From Dactylorhiza incarnata (lineage: Eukaryota > Streptophyta > Magnoliopsida > Asparagales > Orchidaceae), in the NCBI GenBank assembly GCA_033032865.1, contig JAWHQI010000263.1, forward strand, positions 1,984,001 to 2,048,000: a stretch of 64,000 nt of DNA. The letters are read 5' to 3'. The first letter of the stretch is position 1, and every line of letters begins with the position of its first letter. Below are positions 9,502 to 19,083 of the stretch, piece by piece. The translations under genes and the position numbers were made by a program. The notes under the pieces were generated by a model. The model was not told where the DNA came from. It searched no databases and saw only the letters and a list, made by a program, of their open reading frames with translations.

Positions 9502-9556
9502 CAAAAAACAACAAAAAGTGGGGCCCACAGCCCCACTCAACACAAAAATAACCCGG
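9502..9556 (+). repeat. MULE left terminal inverted repeat
   Basis: It carries the palindromic block GTGGGGCCCACAGCCCCAC preceded by CAAAAAACAACAAAAA. It pairs with 16139-16193 with a few mismatches and small gaps. Confidence 0.7.
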
Positions 9557-9559
9557 TGT

Positions 9560-9960
9560 TCCCTATTCCTATGCAAACCTAATTTTCTTCCGCCTTCTCT
9601 ATTCCTACAGGCTCTCCCGTCATTTTCTCCGACGTTCCCTACCGGCGTTCCCTATTCCCGCATTCCTACAGGCTCTTCCGGCGTTCCTACAAGCTACCGG
9701 CGGTGTTTCTATTTTTCTCCAGCATTTTCTCCAGCCTTCCCTATTTCGGCGTTCCTACAGGCGGCGATTTTGGGGAAGTCCCTTTCCCGGCATTCCTACA
9801 GGCGGCGATTTTGGAGAAGTCCCTCTTCCGGCGTTCCTACAAGCTACCGGCGGCAACCTAATTTTCTCCAGCCTTCCCTATTCCGGCGTTCCTACAGGCG
9901 GTGATTTTGGGGAAGTCCCTCTTCCGGCGCTCCTACAAGCTACCAGCGACCATTGCTTTT
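9560..9960 (+). repeat. Subterminal repeats of the MULE
   Basis: Irregular repetition of short modules: GGCGTTCCTACAAGCTACCG, GGCGATTTTGGGGAAGTCCC and ATTTTCTCCAGCCTTCCC recur three to five times. Subterminal repeats are common transposase-binding regions in plant DNA transposons. No gene is called here. Confidence 0.55.
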
Positions 9961-10192
9961 CTGGCGGTATTACTTTTCTCTAGCGGTGATTTGAATTTAA
10001 GTTTAATGTTCTTCATATAGTATTTTGATCAGGTTTTTTGGGTTATAATTTGAGTTTAATCTTCTTAATATGTTTAATTACTCTTCACTATCTCTGTATG
10101 CAAGCAGTTTATTTTTGCCCCTAATTAATTGTGATGCTCAGTCTTCTACAGGCAATTAAACCAGAATTTCATTGTGATGCTCAGTCTTCTAC

Positions 10193-10814
10193 ATGCAATT
10201 AAACACTGATAATATGGATGATGTTCAGTCTTCTAGTATGGACATTAGTGATGAAGAAGTCAATCAAAATATTGTGACAAATAAAGATGATTTGCTTGAG
10301 CCTCCAAAAATCAATACATTCTTTGATAGTATTGAGCAAATATATGATTATTACAGAAAATATGGAATGCAATGTGGTTTTGGGGTATCTAAGAGATTTT
10401 CTACAAAGTCAGAGGGGATACCAACATATATAACAATTGGATGTAGTAGATTTGGAAAATCAAATATTTCTTCACAAAATGTTTTGAATCCCCACCCTAT
10501 TACCAAAACACAATGTAAGGCCAGACTTCTTGCAAAAAGATTAGAGGACAATAGGTGGATTGTTACAAGTTTTTCAGATGAGCATAATCATGTATTGAGC
10601 CCTGGGAAGTCACGTAATTATAGGTGTAATCGAAAGCTAACAGCTATCACAAAGAGAAAACTTGAATTAAATGATGCTGCTGGTATCAGAATGAACAAAA
10701 ATTTTAATGTGTTAATGGTTGAAGCGGGCGGACATGAAAATTTACCATTTTTAGAGAAAGACTGCAGAAATTATATTGAAAGGGTAAGACGGCTCAGGTT
10801 GGGTGCAGGTGATG
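10193..10814 (+). CDS. MULE transposase, N-terminal part with FAR1 DNA-binding domain
   Basis: N-terminal ~207 residues of the transposase. After an acidic leader comes a FAR1 (WRKY-GCM1-like) domain, with the Cys of TIGCSRFGK, the Cys of KTQCKARL, then W...SFSDEHNHVL, giving the C-C-H-H zinc pattern. The frame runs to GGT GAT G at 10814, where the LTR-like insertion begins. The next base of the codon lies at 13934, after the duplicated TGATG. Read across the insertion, the segment RRLRLGAGD continues into ASSLQNYFKKVQ as expected for FAR1-family proteins. Start: the ATG at 10193; an ATG at 10214 is equally possible. Confidence 0.75.
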
Positions 10815-10939
10815 TGTAACATCCCGACTTTCAAAAGGGGGTCTAGCCGGTTCAGTTGAACCCTTGGAGGAACCTAGGTCGGGTCATCAGGCAATCACGA
10901 CCCGACCTTCACCACACAGAGGTGATCATTTAGAGAAAT

Positions 10940-11480
10940 GACTGTTTTGTGTAGCATCGTGTTTCACCACAACGTCAAAGTTGTTTATGGAACATACGTG
11001 CTCCAAATTGACTTTCGTCAGTTGTGTTAGACTCGTATGGTCGCTACGAGTGCAACGGATATCGTTTCGTTTCGATCCGAGGTCATTTGGTGAAAGTGAC
11101 CGTTTTGAGTATCGTAGCGCGTCACGACGACGCAGTTTTAGAATATAAAGCATACGTGCTCCGAATCAACTTCTGTCAGTTGCGTTAGACTCGTATGATT
11201 GATACAAGTGCAACGGAATTCGTTTCGTTTCGATCCGAGGTCGTATGAAGAATATGACTATTTTGAGTATCGTAGCGCGTCACGACGACACAGTTTTAGA
11301 ATAGTGAGCATACGTGCTCCGAATTGACTTTCGTCAGTTGCGTTAGACTCATATGGTCGATACAAGTACAACGAGACTCGTTTCGTTGCAATCTGAGGTC
11401 GTTTGAAAAAAACCACTATTTGGAGTAACATCGAGCGCCACAACAACGCCATTTTAAAATATTGGGCGAACGGACTCGGA
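10940..11480 (+). repeat. ~157-bp tandem repeat, about 3.5 copies
   Basis: Landmarks such as GTATCGTAGCGCGTCACGAC recur near 10953, 11109, 11266 and 11424, giving steps of 156-158 bp. Each copy also holds CATACGTGCTCC and GTTAGACTCGTATGG-type blocks. Copies have diverged visibly; the last is the most different. Confidence 0.75.
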
Positions 11481-12910
11481 ATCAACTTCGGATGCTTTCA
11501 TTAGCTTTGTATGGCGGACACGAACACAAAGACACACCCCGCACATTTTTCCCGCATCTAATTTAGAAGTTATTAGTATATATGTATGCATATATATATA
11601 CATACTTATTAATATAAATAATCATATATATATATATCCTAACCTAAAAGAATGGGGGTAGAAGGAGACGGGCTGAATCGAAGGGCGGAAAATGGCCGAA
11701 CTCTGGCATGGGAGAGATCACGGAGCTCCGGCAAGAGTCGAAGCTCGAACCTCCTCCTAGACGGGATTTCAGGGAGATTCATCGGCCATAGGATGAAGGC
11801 CAAGTCCTCATCACCGGGGCTCGTGGGAGCTCTTGATTGGCCATCCATGGCCATAAATCGAACTGGTTTGGTACTCGATTGGGGGAGCTTCATCTCTTCC
11901 TCCTCCGGCAATGGTAGACTCTAAGCCTTCTCTAATTTCGTTTACTCATCATCTTGGGTTATCATGAGAATGGAAAAGATTTATGGTGCTCTGGTTTAGA
12001 GGTTTGGGTTTTCTTCCTCTTCAAGGAAGGATCTCCTCTTCCTCTCACTAACTACACGCTCTCCCTCCTCCTCTCTTCCTCCTCGAAGCTCTGTCATGGC
12101 GAGGGTTTCACAGCAAGGCGAGAAAATGGAGTTGAACAACTCCAAGCAAGGGGAGACTAAATCTCTTCTTTCTCTCTCTATTTCACTCCCTCTCTTGACA
12201 CCTCTAAACTAAACACAGGTTGAGCTTCAGAAATGGCTATTAATGGAGTCACAACTTATAAGTGCTACTAATATATATCTAAATTATATAGCTTAATATT
12301 GGAAATGCTGGAGGAAGTTTTGGGTCCACAAGAAAACTCTTCATCTCTCTCCCCCTTCACCTCCAATCCCTTCTTTTTTTTGCTGCTTAACTGAGCTTGG
12401 TTGATTTGGGGTTGGCATTATGTGGGCCTCTCGGGGGCTGTTGGTTTACTCTTCCAGGAAGTTAACTATTAGAAGTTGAGTCGGTTATACATGAAAGTGG
12501 CGTTTTGAATGAGGTAACGAATTCGTGAGAGAATGGAATGACTATGGGAGTTGACCACCCATGGCCTACTATGATATACACCTCGTCTATCTTCATCTTA
12601 TTCATGTTTTCTCTCTTACTCTTCGATGCTACTACATGTACCAATTCATGGATGTTTTGGGCTTGATCGCCAAACACCCAAGTGATTGGTCGAAGCCTAC
12701 TTGAATACAAAATTGTGCCTCATGTGGATGGCTTGGGTTTGATTGCCAAGCAATCCAAAAGATCGACGAATGTCAGATTGAGACAACTGTACCATTTCTA
12801 GTGGGAATATTATTAAACTTGTGAAGGGTTTTCCCCTCTTCCTCTTTAAACTCTCGGGATGGAATTATTTCTAACTTAAGAAGAGTTTCTTTTCTCTCCT
12901 CTTATGAAAA

Positions 12911-13222
12911 TGTAATGTTGCCTTCGAGAAATATTCCTACGGGAATGTAATGTTGCCTTCGAGAAATATTCCTACGGGAATATAATGTTGCCTTCGAGAA
13001 AAATTCCTACGTGAATATAATGTTGCCTTCGAGAAATATTCCTACGGGAATATAATGTTGCCTTCGAGAAATATTCCTACGGGAATATATTGTGCCTTCG
13101 GGAAATATTCCTACGGGAATATATTGTGCCTTTGAGAAGTATTCCTACGGGAATATATTGTGCCTTCGAGAATTATTCCTACGGGAATATAAAATGTGCC
13201 TTGGGAGAATATCGGATGGCCT
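12911..13222 (+). repeat. 35-bp tandem repeat of hairpin-forming units, about 9 copies
   Basis: The unit TGCCTTCGAGAAATATTCC plus TACGGGAATATAATGT is repeated with 34-35-bp steps. Most copies contain ATATTCC-TACG-GGAATAT, a 7-bp stem with a 4-nt loop (shorter in the first copies). In places substitutions shorten the stem rather than being compensated. Confidence 0.75.
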
Positions 13223-13933
13223 ATGAGTTTTACTCTAAGGCAACCCGCACGATGGACGGTCTGGGAGGGCAACCTGTGCGAAACTTATAGAACTACGTGG
13301 GTCTGAGACCGTATGCAGGATGATACGGAGTACGTAGGCGGTGGTCGTGGGAAGACCGCCTCGGCCCAATAAGAGTCCAGATATCCCCTCCCTTATAAAT
13401 GTTATATTATGTCTGTTGGGTTCTGTTCGTGGTTCTAATAACTTATCTTTGGCACAGGTGACAGGTGCGGATGAGTGACAGCACCTATGTGAGGATGAAG
13501 CCACGGAGCAGGCTACATCAGGTGTAAGTTTTGTTAAGCCGCATCTCCTTTTGTCATGCCCTATCCTGGGATATATATACAATGGCAATAAATCCTTGAT
13601 GATTAGGATTTTATGCGGCAGAGGTATGTATATTATTTACAGGTCTTGAGATTGTGGTTTCTGTGATAAAACTACGTCTTCCGCTAAGTATTATAATATG
13701 CACTCTTTGATGATGTCTTCCTCTAGAATACTGCTTCCCTACTCTGTTGATGTGTAGTGACTTTCGCTTAACATCACCCCTAGGCGTGACAACGAGGTGT
13801 TCCAGGAAGGGGGTTGGAGAAGCTAGTACCTCCACCCTTCGGGATCGCTTCAGTGTCGTGCTAAAAGGGTGGTGTGCGATAAGATCCCCCGGTCGGACCG
13901 CCGATTTGGGAGGGGGGGGGGTCTTGCATGATG

Positions 13934-15757
13934 CTAGTTCACTTCAAAATTATTTCAAAAAAGTACAAGCAATGGATTCCAATTTCTTTTACACTATTGA
14001 TTATGATGATGATAATCGAATCAAAAATTTATTTTGGTCTGATGCAAGATGTAGAGCAGCTTATGAGGATTTTGGGGATGTGATCACATTTGATACTACC
14101 TACTTGACAAATAAATATGATATGCCTTTTGCTCAATTTGTAGGGGTTAATCATCATGGTCACTCAATTTTATTGGGATGTGGTTTGATATCTTCTGAAG
14201 ATACTGAAAATTTCATTTGGTTATTTGACACTTGGTTGACTTGTATGAATAATAAGCCACCAAATGCTATTATTACTGATCAAGATAGAGCTATGCAGAA
14301 TGCAATTCAAATTGTTTTTCCTAATACTTCTCATAGATGGTGTTTATGGCATATTTTAAAAAAAGTTCCAGAAAAGTTAAGAGGAATGGATAATTATGAG
14401 TCGATAAAGTTTCATTTGCATCGAGCTGTGTATGATTCTTTTACTATTACTGAGTTTGAACAAGGATGGTATGATATGATTATTGAGTATTCACTTAATA
14501 GTAATGATTGGTTGAATGCATTATATGCTGAAAGACAACGTTGGGTTCCAGTTTTTGTCAGAAACACATTTTGGGCTAAAATGTCTACCACTCAAAGAAG
14601 TGAAGGAATAAATGCATTTTTTGATGGTTATGTAAATTCAAAGACAACACTGAAACAATTTGTCGAACAATATGATAATGCTCTACGGTGTAAAGTTGTC
14701 AAAGAACAGAATGCAGACTTTAAGTCTTTCAACTCCTGGATACCATGTGTAACATTTTATGCAATGGAGAAGCAAATTCAAGGCATCTATACCAATTCAA
14801 AGTTTAAAGAGTTTCAGCATGAGTTAACATGTGTTATGTATTGTAAATCTACATTGCTAGATTCAGTTGATTTAAAATATTATTATGAAGTGTCAGAGCT
14901 GAAAAAATATGGGGAAAATGACGGGCAAATGAAAAGAATCAATTTCAATGTTTCTTTTTTAAAAAAAGAAGATGAAATTGAAATGCAATGTATTTGCAAA
15001 TTATTTGAATTCTGCGGAATATTATGTAGGCACATATTATTGATTATGGTTGAGAATAATATATTTTTGATTCCTTCAAAATATATTTTACAACGATGGA
15101 GAAAGGATATTAAAAGACACTTTACCAAGAGCAGAGTCACTTATAGTAATTGGAAGGATACAAATGAAGGACGCGGATTTGACAAAATGTCATCAGTTTT
15201 TAACGAAGTTGCTAATCTTTCATATGAATCTGAAGAGAACTGCAATATGGTGATTGAACGACTTGAAGATCTCAAGATAGATTTGAAAGATAAAAGTGTC
15301 AACAATGGAAGAAGTTCAAGTATATCAGCTACTTTAAGTAAGACAACATCAATGGCAAACGATCAGATAAAGTCACCCATAGTTAAAAGAGGCAAGGGTC
15401 GCCCACCAATTAACAGGAAAAGATCTAAGATGGAGCAAATCGTTGATAATATAAGAAAGAAGAAATCTCAGGTCACCAAAAGATCAAAAGGGCAAAAGAA
15501 AGAGGTAATATTCAACTTTAAAATTTAAGGTGTTATTTTGTACTTAATTTATTTTTTTATTTATTCAACATTATTTTTTATAGGGTACCCAGCTGCACGA
15601 GATTGCAAAATCAATTTCAGAGTTAAATGACAACCTACAACAAAGTCGTTTGCCACTTAATTTTGATCTAAATGTAATAAATCTTATTTTTTTAAATACA
15701 ATTTGATTATTAATACATTTCTTAATTGATTTATAAATTGTTTCGCTGCAGAAATAG
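13934..15757 (+). CDS. MULE transposase, catalytic and SWIM part (three exons)
   Basis: Continuation of the transposase after the LTR-like insertion. The MULE domain shows DVITFDTTY (first Asp) and IITDQDRAM (second Asp), followed by SHRWCLWHI. A SWIM-type zinc finger CICKLFEFCGILCRH sits at about 14990-15035. The C-terminus is Lys/Arg-rich (AT-hook-like KRGKGRPP). Inferred exons are 13934-15504, 15584-15673 and 15752-15757, with GT-AG introns of 79 and 78 bp, both in phase 0. Exon 2 reads LHEIAKSISELNDNL. Without introns the frame ends at 15528. Joined with 10193-10814 the protein would be about 762 residues. Sequence upstream of 13934 in this frame belongs to the insertion. Confidence 0.7.
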
Positions 15758-16138
15758 TCACAAAAGGTGAACTTGTCGTCGACGGCAAGGCTAAAACAGC
15801 CATAGGGAGGGGCGACGATCGGTGCAGCAGCAAAAAAACGGAAGCATAATGATAATTATGGGGAACTTTAGAAAATTAAAATTCACTGTATATTGAACAA
15901 AAAATGTGCTGCCGGGTGTTTTTTGTGTTGATAATTTTTGCATGATAATTTTATGTCCAGTGTTTTGTGTAAAATCTTATTTTTTGTAAAATTAAAATTT
16001 CAAATTTATTTGAATTCTAAGAAATATATGTAATTTTTCAATTAAAATTAACGTTGATAATTATTCTAAAAAATGTATGTAAATGTATGTTTCAATAGAA
16101 ATGTACCGTCGTGTTTTTTAAAAAATCCTGTAGGTTGG

Positions 16139-16193
16139 CCGGTATTTTTTTTGTTGAGTGGGGCTGTGGGGCCCACTTTTTGTTGTTTTTTTG
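16139..16193 (-). repeat. MULE right terminal inverted repeat
   Basis: Mirror of 9502-9556, including GTGGGGCTGTGGGGCCCAC and TTTTTGTTGTTTTTTTG at its outer end. The intact gene copy begins its homologous 5' flank about 33 bp further right. Confidence 0.7.
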
Positions 16194-16292
16194 CTATTTC
16201 TTAGGTGCGTGGGGTCCGGTCCTAAAAAAATATATAGGTTTGTATTGGCCTATCCTTGACCTCCTCTTCCGCTTGAATCGGTCATCGCTCCA

Positions 16293-16877
16293 ATGGATAT
16301 CTGTTTCCTCCGCTTTCCCGCCCCAATTCCCAACCACCTCCACCTCCACTGCCAACGACGCTTTCCCACCACCATCCCTCACTGCTCCACCTCCAATGCG
16401 ACACCTCCCCCCACCCCTGACCCCCTCCCCCCAACCCCCGTCGTGCTCGAACTCCGCCGGAAGGCCACCCTCCTCCGCGAGGGCCGCGGCGCCGCCGTTT
16501 CCATTCCAGAGCCGCCCAACTACGAGATCGGGTGGAAGCGCACCAAGGAGATCAAGAACGAGAAGCCCAAGGGATGGCCCATCGCCGACGTAGTCGAAAA
16601 GCTCGAGGGCCTCATGGGCCGCCAGTACGGCTCCGCCGAGCTCCTCGCCAAGGTGGGCAGCGTCGTCGCCGAGCGTGCGAGGGAGGAAGCCGACGTGCTC
16701 CTGGCCGGCGGCGAGGTCGATGACCGAATGGTCACGGAGCTCCACCGCGTGCTGAAGCTGATCGAGATGGATTTGGAGATGGTGAAGGCTGCCGTCAAGG
16801 AGGAGACGCTTGCCGAGAGGATCGAGCAGGCGCGCGCTCGATGCCGGCAGGCAATTCGGGTGGCCCTTTCTTTTTGA
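16293..16877 (+). CDS. Unrecognised plant protein, 194 aa, possible plastid transit peptide
   Basis: Single-exon ORF with clear GC-rich coding bias. The first ~50 residues are rich in Pro, His, Ser and Thr with few acidic residues, compatible with an organelle transit peptide (inference). Residues ~60-194 look like a folded helical domain: PEPPNYEIGWKRTKE, then GWPIADVVEKLEGLMG, YGSAELLAKVG and a long Glu/Arg-rich helix with EMDLEMVKAAVKEETLAER. I do not recognise the family. A truncated near-copy lies at 9150-9494, so the 5' region was duplicated recently. No TATA box stands out; the 5' flank next to the MULE end reads AAAAAAATATATAGG (16226-16240), which may serve as one. It ends TCTTTTTGA with no obvious truncation. 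Confidence 0.7.
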   Translation: MDICFLRFPAPIPNHLHLHCQRRFPTTIPHCSTSNATPPPTPDPLPPTPVVLELRRKATLLREGRGAAVSIPEPPNYEIGWKRTKEIKNEKPKGWPIADVVEKLEGLMGRQYGSAELLAKVGSVVAERAREEADVLLAGGEVDDRMVTELHRVLKLIEMDLEMVKAAVKEETLAERIEQARARCRQAIRVALSF

Positions 16878-17229
16878 CGGCCCGGAGAAGGTTGGAGGTC
16901 AAGTGTTCGATGAAATGCTTCAGCGGAATTAGAACTCTATATATTTCCATAGTTTAACTTGTGATTCGAACCCCAGTAAATCCCTTCTTCCTCCTCCTGT
17001 AAACCCTAAACGGGCCCCCTTCTTCCCCTTCTACAGTGATTGCAAATTCTTAATCCATCCGAAATCATCAAAACATCTAAGTTTCAGGCAGGGCGGCGGA
17101 GCATTAAATGAGGTATTTTTTACAACGGTCAAGTATACGTAATTATAGAAACCATTAAATTACTTTCCATATATATAATATAATAATGTTTTATTTTTGT
17201 AAGTACCGGCCAATTCTTGTTCTGTTCTC
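16878..17229. other. No gene seen; intergenic
   Basis: Presumed 3' flank of the 194-residue gene followed by AT-rich promoter-like sequence. A CT-rich patch around 16985-17035 may be a remnant of a 5' leader. No repeat was recognised. Confidence 0.4.
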
Positions 17230-17237
17230 TATAAATA
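17230..17237 (+). promoter_or_regulatory. TATA box TATAAATA
   Basis: A good plant TATA box about 25 bp upstream of the ATG at 17263. Transcription would start close to that ATG, leaving little or no 5' UTR, unless translation starts at the in-frame ATG at 17281. Confidence 0.4.
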
Positions 17238-17262
17238 AGCCCCAAATCCTTCGTCCTGTACA

Positions 17263-17727
17263 ATGTCTCTGCGATCGGAGATGTCGGGGGAAGAAAGTAC
17301 ACCAATATACAGGAAAAGCACGGACCTTTATGGCGGCGGCGACGACGGCGGCGAAGACGAAGATTTCCGGCGATGCCAGATGAAGACTCCTCCTATTCAT
17401 GACAAACCAAACAGAGCATTGATGATGATGGTCACGCCCAGCTTCTGTAGATACTTAGAGTCCGTTGGTTCTTGCTCGCCTTCTCCTTCCCCTTCCATGG
17501 ACTCTGCCGGCGGTTCCTGCTCTCATTCCCATTCCACGGTGTCCACCGGCAGCTACTTCTCGCCGATCGTTGACCTGGAGTTTCTGCAAGCAGGGACGCG
17601 AGAGCACGATCTGCATCGTCCGGCCGGAGAGAATATCGCTGCAAATGCCCGCCGGACTACGGTCGTTGACATCTGCACGCCGGCGTCGACACCATCCGCG
17701 GCCGGGAGCTGTTCTTCTAAGATGTGA
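17263..17727 (+). CDS. Unrecognised small protein, 154 aa
   Basis: ORF behind a TATA box. It encodes a low-complexity protein: an acidic Gly/Asp patch (GGGDDGGEDED) near residue 25, then FCRYLESVGSCSPSPSPS, a Ser/His-rich stretch (GSCSHSHSTVSTGSYFSP) and a Ser/Ala-rich C-terminus. No membrane segment, signal peptide or known domain is visible. It could be a lineage-specific or truncated gene. Base composition is more GC-rich than the surroundings, which supports coding. An in-frame ATG six codons in (17281) is an alternative start. Confidence 0.4.
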   Translation: MSLRSEMSGEESTPIYRKSTDLYGGGDDGGEDEDFRRCQMKTPPIHDKPNRALMMMVTPSFCRYLESVGSCSPSPSPSMDSAGGSCSHSHSTVSTGSYFSPIVDLEFLQAGTREHDLHRPAGENIAANARRTTVVDICTPASTPSAAGSCSSKM

Positions 17728-18136
17728 TGCTGTATCGATCTAGTTGATCCTGAAATATTTCTATCAAAAATCTGTTTTTTTTTGTTATTATGGGGCCAGT
17801 TTAGCTGATTTTATACAACAAATTGTTTTTAGTTTTGCAAATTATTTATATTAATTTTGTCGAAGTGTATTTTATTAAAAGAAGCAACATTTTTTTTTAT
17901 AAATCAAACCTTTTTTTGCCACATATATATGCTATGAACGGAAATGTTTAAAAGGGACATATAATTTAACATAATCGTCACACGAGTAAATAAAACAACT
18001 AATTTAGTTTTGGTAATATAAAAGATGAATCTTGCATGTGTATAATATGCAAATTCACGAACAATTCCTTAATAACGATTGTGATAATTATTATGGAATC
18101 AGTTATCCGTGGAATACTATTATTTGATGGGGTTTG
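17728..18136. other. No gene seen; AT-rich intergenic
   Basis: AT-rich DNA with T-tracts; nothing recognised. Confidence 0.5.
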
Positions 18137-18472
18137 TCTCGTCTTAATACGGGGTACGGTCGCCAAACTCCGATCTCCCGTCCAAAAAAACAAACATATT
18201 GTTACGGCAAAATGCTCGGAAGAGTGAACCAGAAGCATTTGAAACGATGAGTTTGTTTCTATTTGCGGGGGATAGAGTTAGATCTGCGAGCAGTGCGGTT
18301 CAGTGCGGTTTGGGCATAAATTGAAATCGCACCGCATGAGTGCGGTTTCTGACTGACCAAAACCGCACCGCGCCGAAACCGTGCGGTGTGGTTTCGATTC
18401 GATTCGATTTTGGATCGATTTTTGCGGTGCGGTTTGGGCGACCGTACCCGCCGTATTAAGACGAGACAAAAA
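18137..18472. repeat. MITE-like element: ~38-bp inverted repeats flanking TGCGGT motifs
   Basis: TTTGTCTCGTCTTAATACGG followed by GTACGGTCGCC (from 18137) recurs inverted at about 18432-18472. The inner 18290-18430 is full of TGCGGT/ACCGCA motifs in both orientations. No target duplication is clear and there is no coding capacity. Confidence 0.55.
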
Positions 18473-18908
18473 TTGCAATCTAAATGTCATAATTTATCAG
18501 TCCGGAGATCTATAATTGCAATCTAATTTTCGCAATTTGCAGTTTAGCAAAAAACTATTTTGGTTAACAATCACCTTAAAAATAGAATTTAGGGTGGTTG
18601 AAAATATTATGAAATTAAAGTAGTGAATCATCTAAAACACGGTGCAAATTAATCCGTTCACTTGTAATCCAACTCCGCTTTCAACGCAATTCACATTAAT
18701 AGTTTCATCAAATAGTCAGCAGTTAATTAAATATCGAGCTACTACTTATCTCTAATTTGATGAATGTCAATTAAATAGCCTAAACTGTAGTGCGGATAAC
18801 AATCGCCTTAATTAAATATCGAGCCTCAATACTTTTGCCTGCACCAATTAAAACCTATTAGCTAAATATTACTAACAGTGGTATCTACCACTAGTATCTA
18901 ATCTCGCT
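18473..18908. other. AT-rich DNA, possible eroded LTR end of the older copia
   Basis: No ORF. Near 18877 the sequence CTAACAGTGGTATCTACC looks like an LTR end followed by a decayed tRNA-Met primer site. This would fit the copia gag remnant that starts at 18909. Weak evidence. Confidence 0.3.
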
Positions 18909-19083
18909 CTTCAATGGAGAGCTCTACGAGCAATGGAGTGACAAGATGATCACCCTGCTTCGGTCTCAACATCTATGGGACATTGTCCACGGTGGTTCGC
19001 AATCATCAGGCAGACAACTGATGATGCGGCTGCAAAATTCTCAAAGGAGGAGATGATGTGAGACGCACGAGCTTTGTATATCA
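18909..19083 (+). pseudogene. Older copia gag, N-terminal fragment (host of the tandem insertion)
   Basis: Translation gives LFNGELYEQWSDKMITLLRS then QHLWDIVHGG, the characteristic opening of a Ty1/copia gag (DUF4219/UBN2). Stop codons follow, for example a TGA near 19060. The frame ends ALYI at 19083 where the tandem copia begins, and it resumes at 34036 with IIQQGVAANIYPRIMG. Confidence 0.65.

Larger units (their letters stand above)
10815..13928 (+). mobile_element. Non-coding LTR-like element in the MULE, TSD TGATG (solo LTR?)
   Basis: 3,114 bp starting TGTAACATCCCGAC and ending GGTCTTGCA, flanked by perfect TGATG copies (10810-10814 and 13929-13933). Removing it and one TSD restores the transposase frame. 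It carries no gag or pol. It contains a ~157-bp tandem array (10940-11480) and a 35-bp hairpin array (12911-13222). Ends and layout match the element at 49640-55460. Best reading: a solo LTR of a long-LTR gypsy lineage, whose LTRs often begin TGTAACA. A complete non-autonomous element is also possible. Confidence 0.75.
9502..16193 (+). mobile_element. FAR1-type Mutator-like transposon (MULE), interrupted
   Basis: Bounded by imperfect terminal inverted repeats of about 55 bp: left CAAAAAACAACAAAAAGTGG, right its reverse complement ending at 16193. It encodes a transposase with FAR1, MULE and SWIM domains. A 3.1-kb LTR-like insertion (10815-13928) splits the coding sequence. I do not find a matching 9-bp target duplication (AACTAGTAC left, CTATTTCTT right), so one end may have been rearranged, in line with the partial gene duplication on its left. 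The family resembles the Jittery/FHY3-FAR1 branch of Mutator elements (inference from domain order). Confidence 0.7.

Noticed and set aside
13747..13933. N-terminal 62 codons of the 593-codon frame
   Set aside because: They belong to the LTR-like insertion and simply read into the MULE frame.
9493..16202. 9-bp target duplication of the MULE
   Set aside because: The flanks AACTAGTAC and CTATTTCTT do not match under any small shift I tried.
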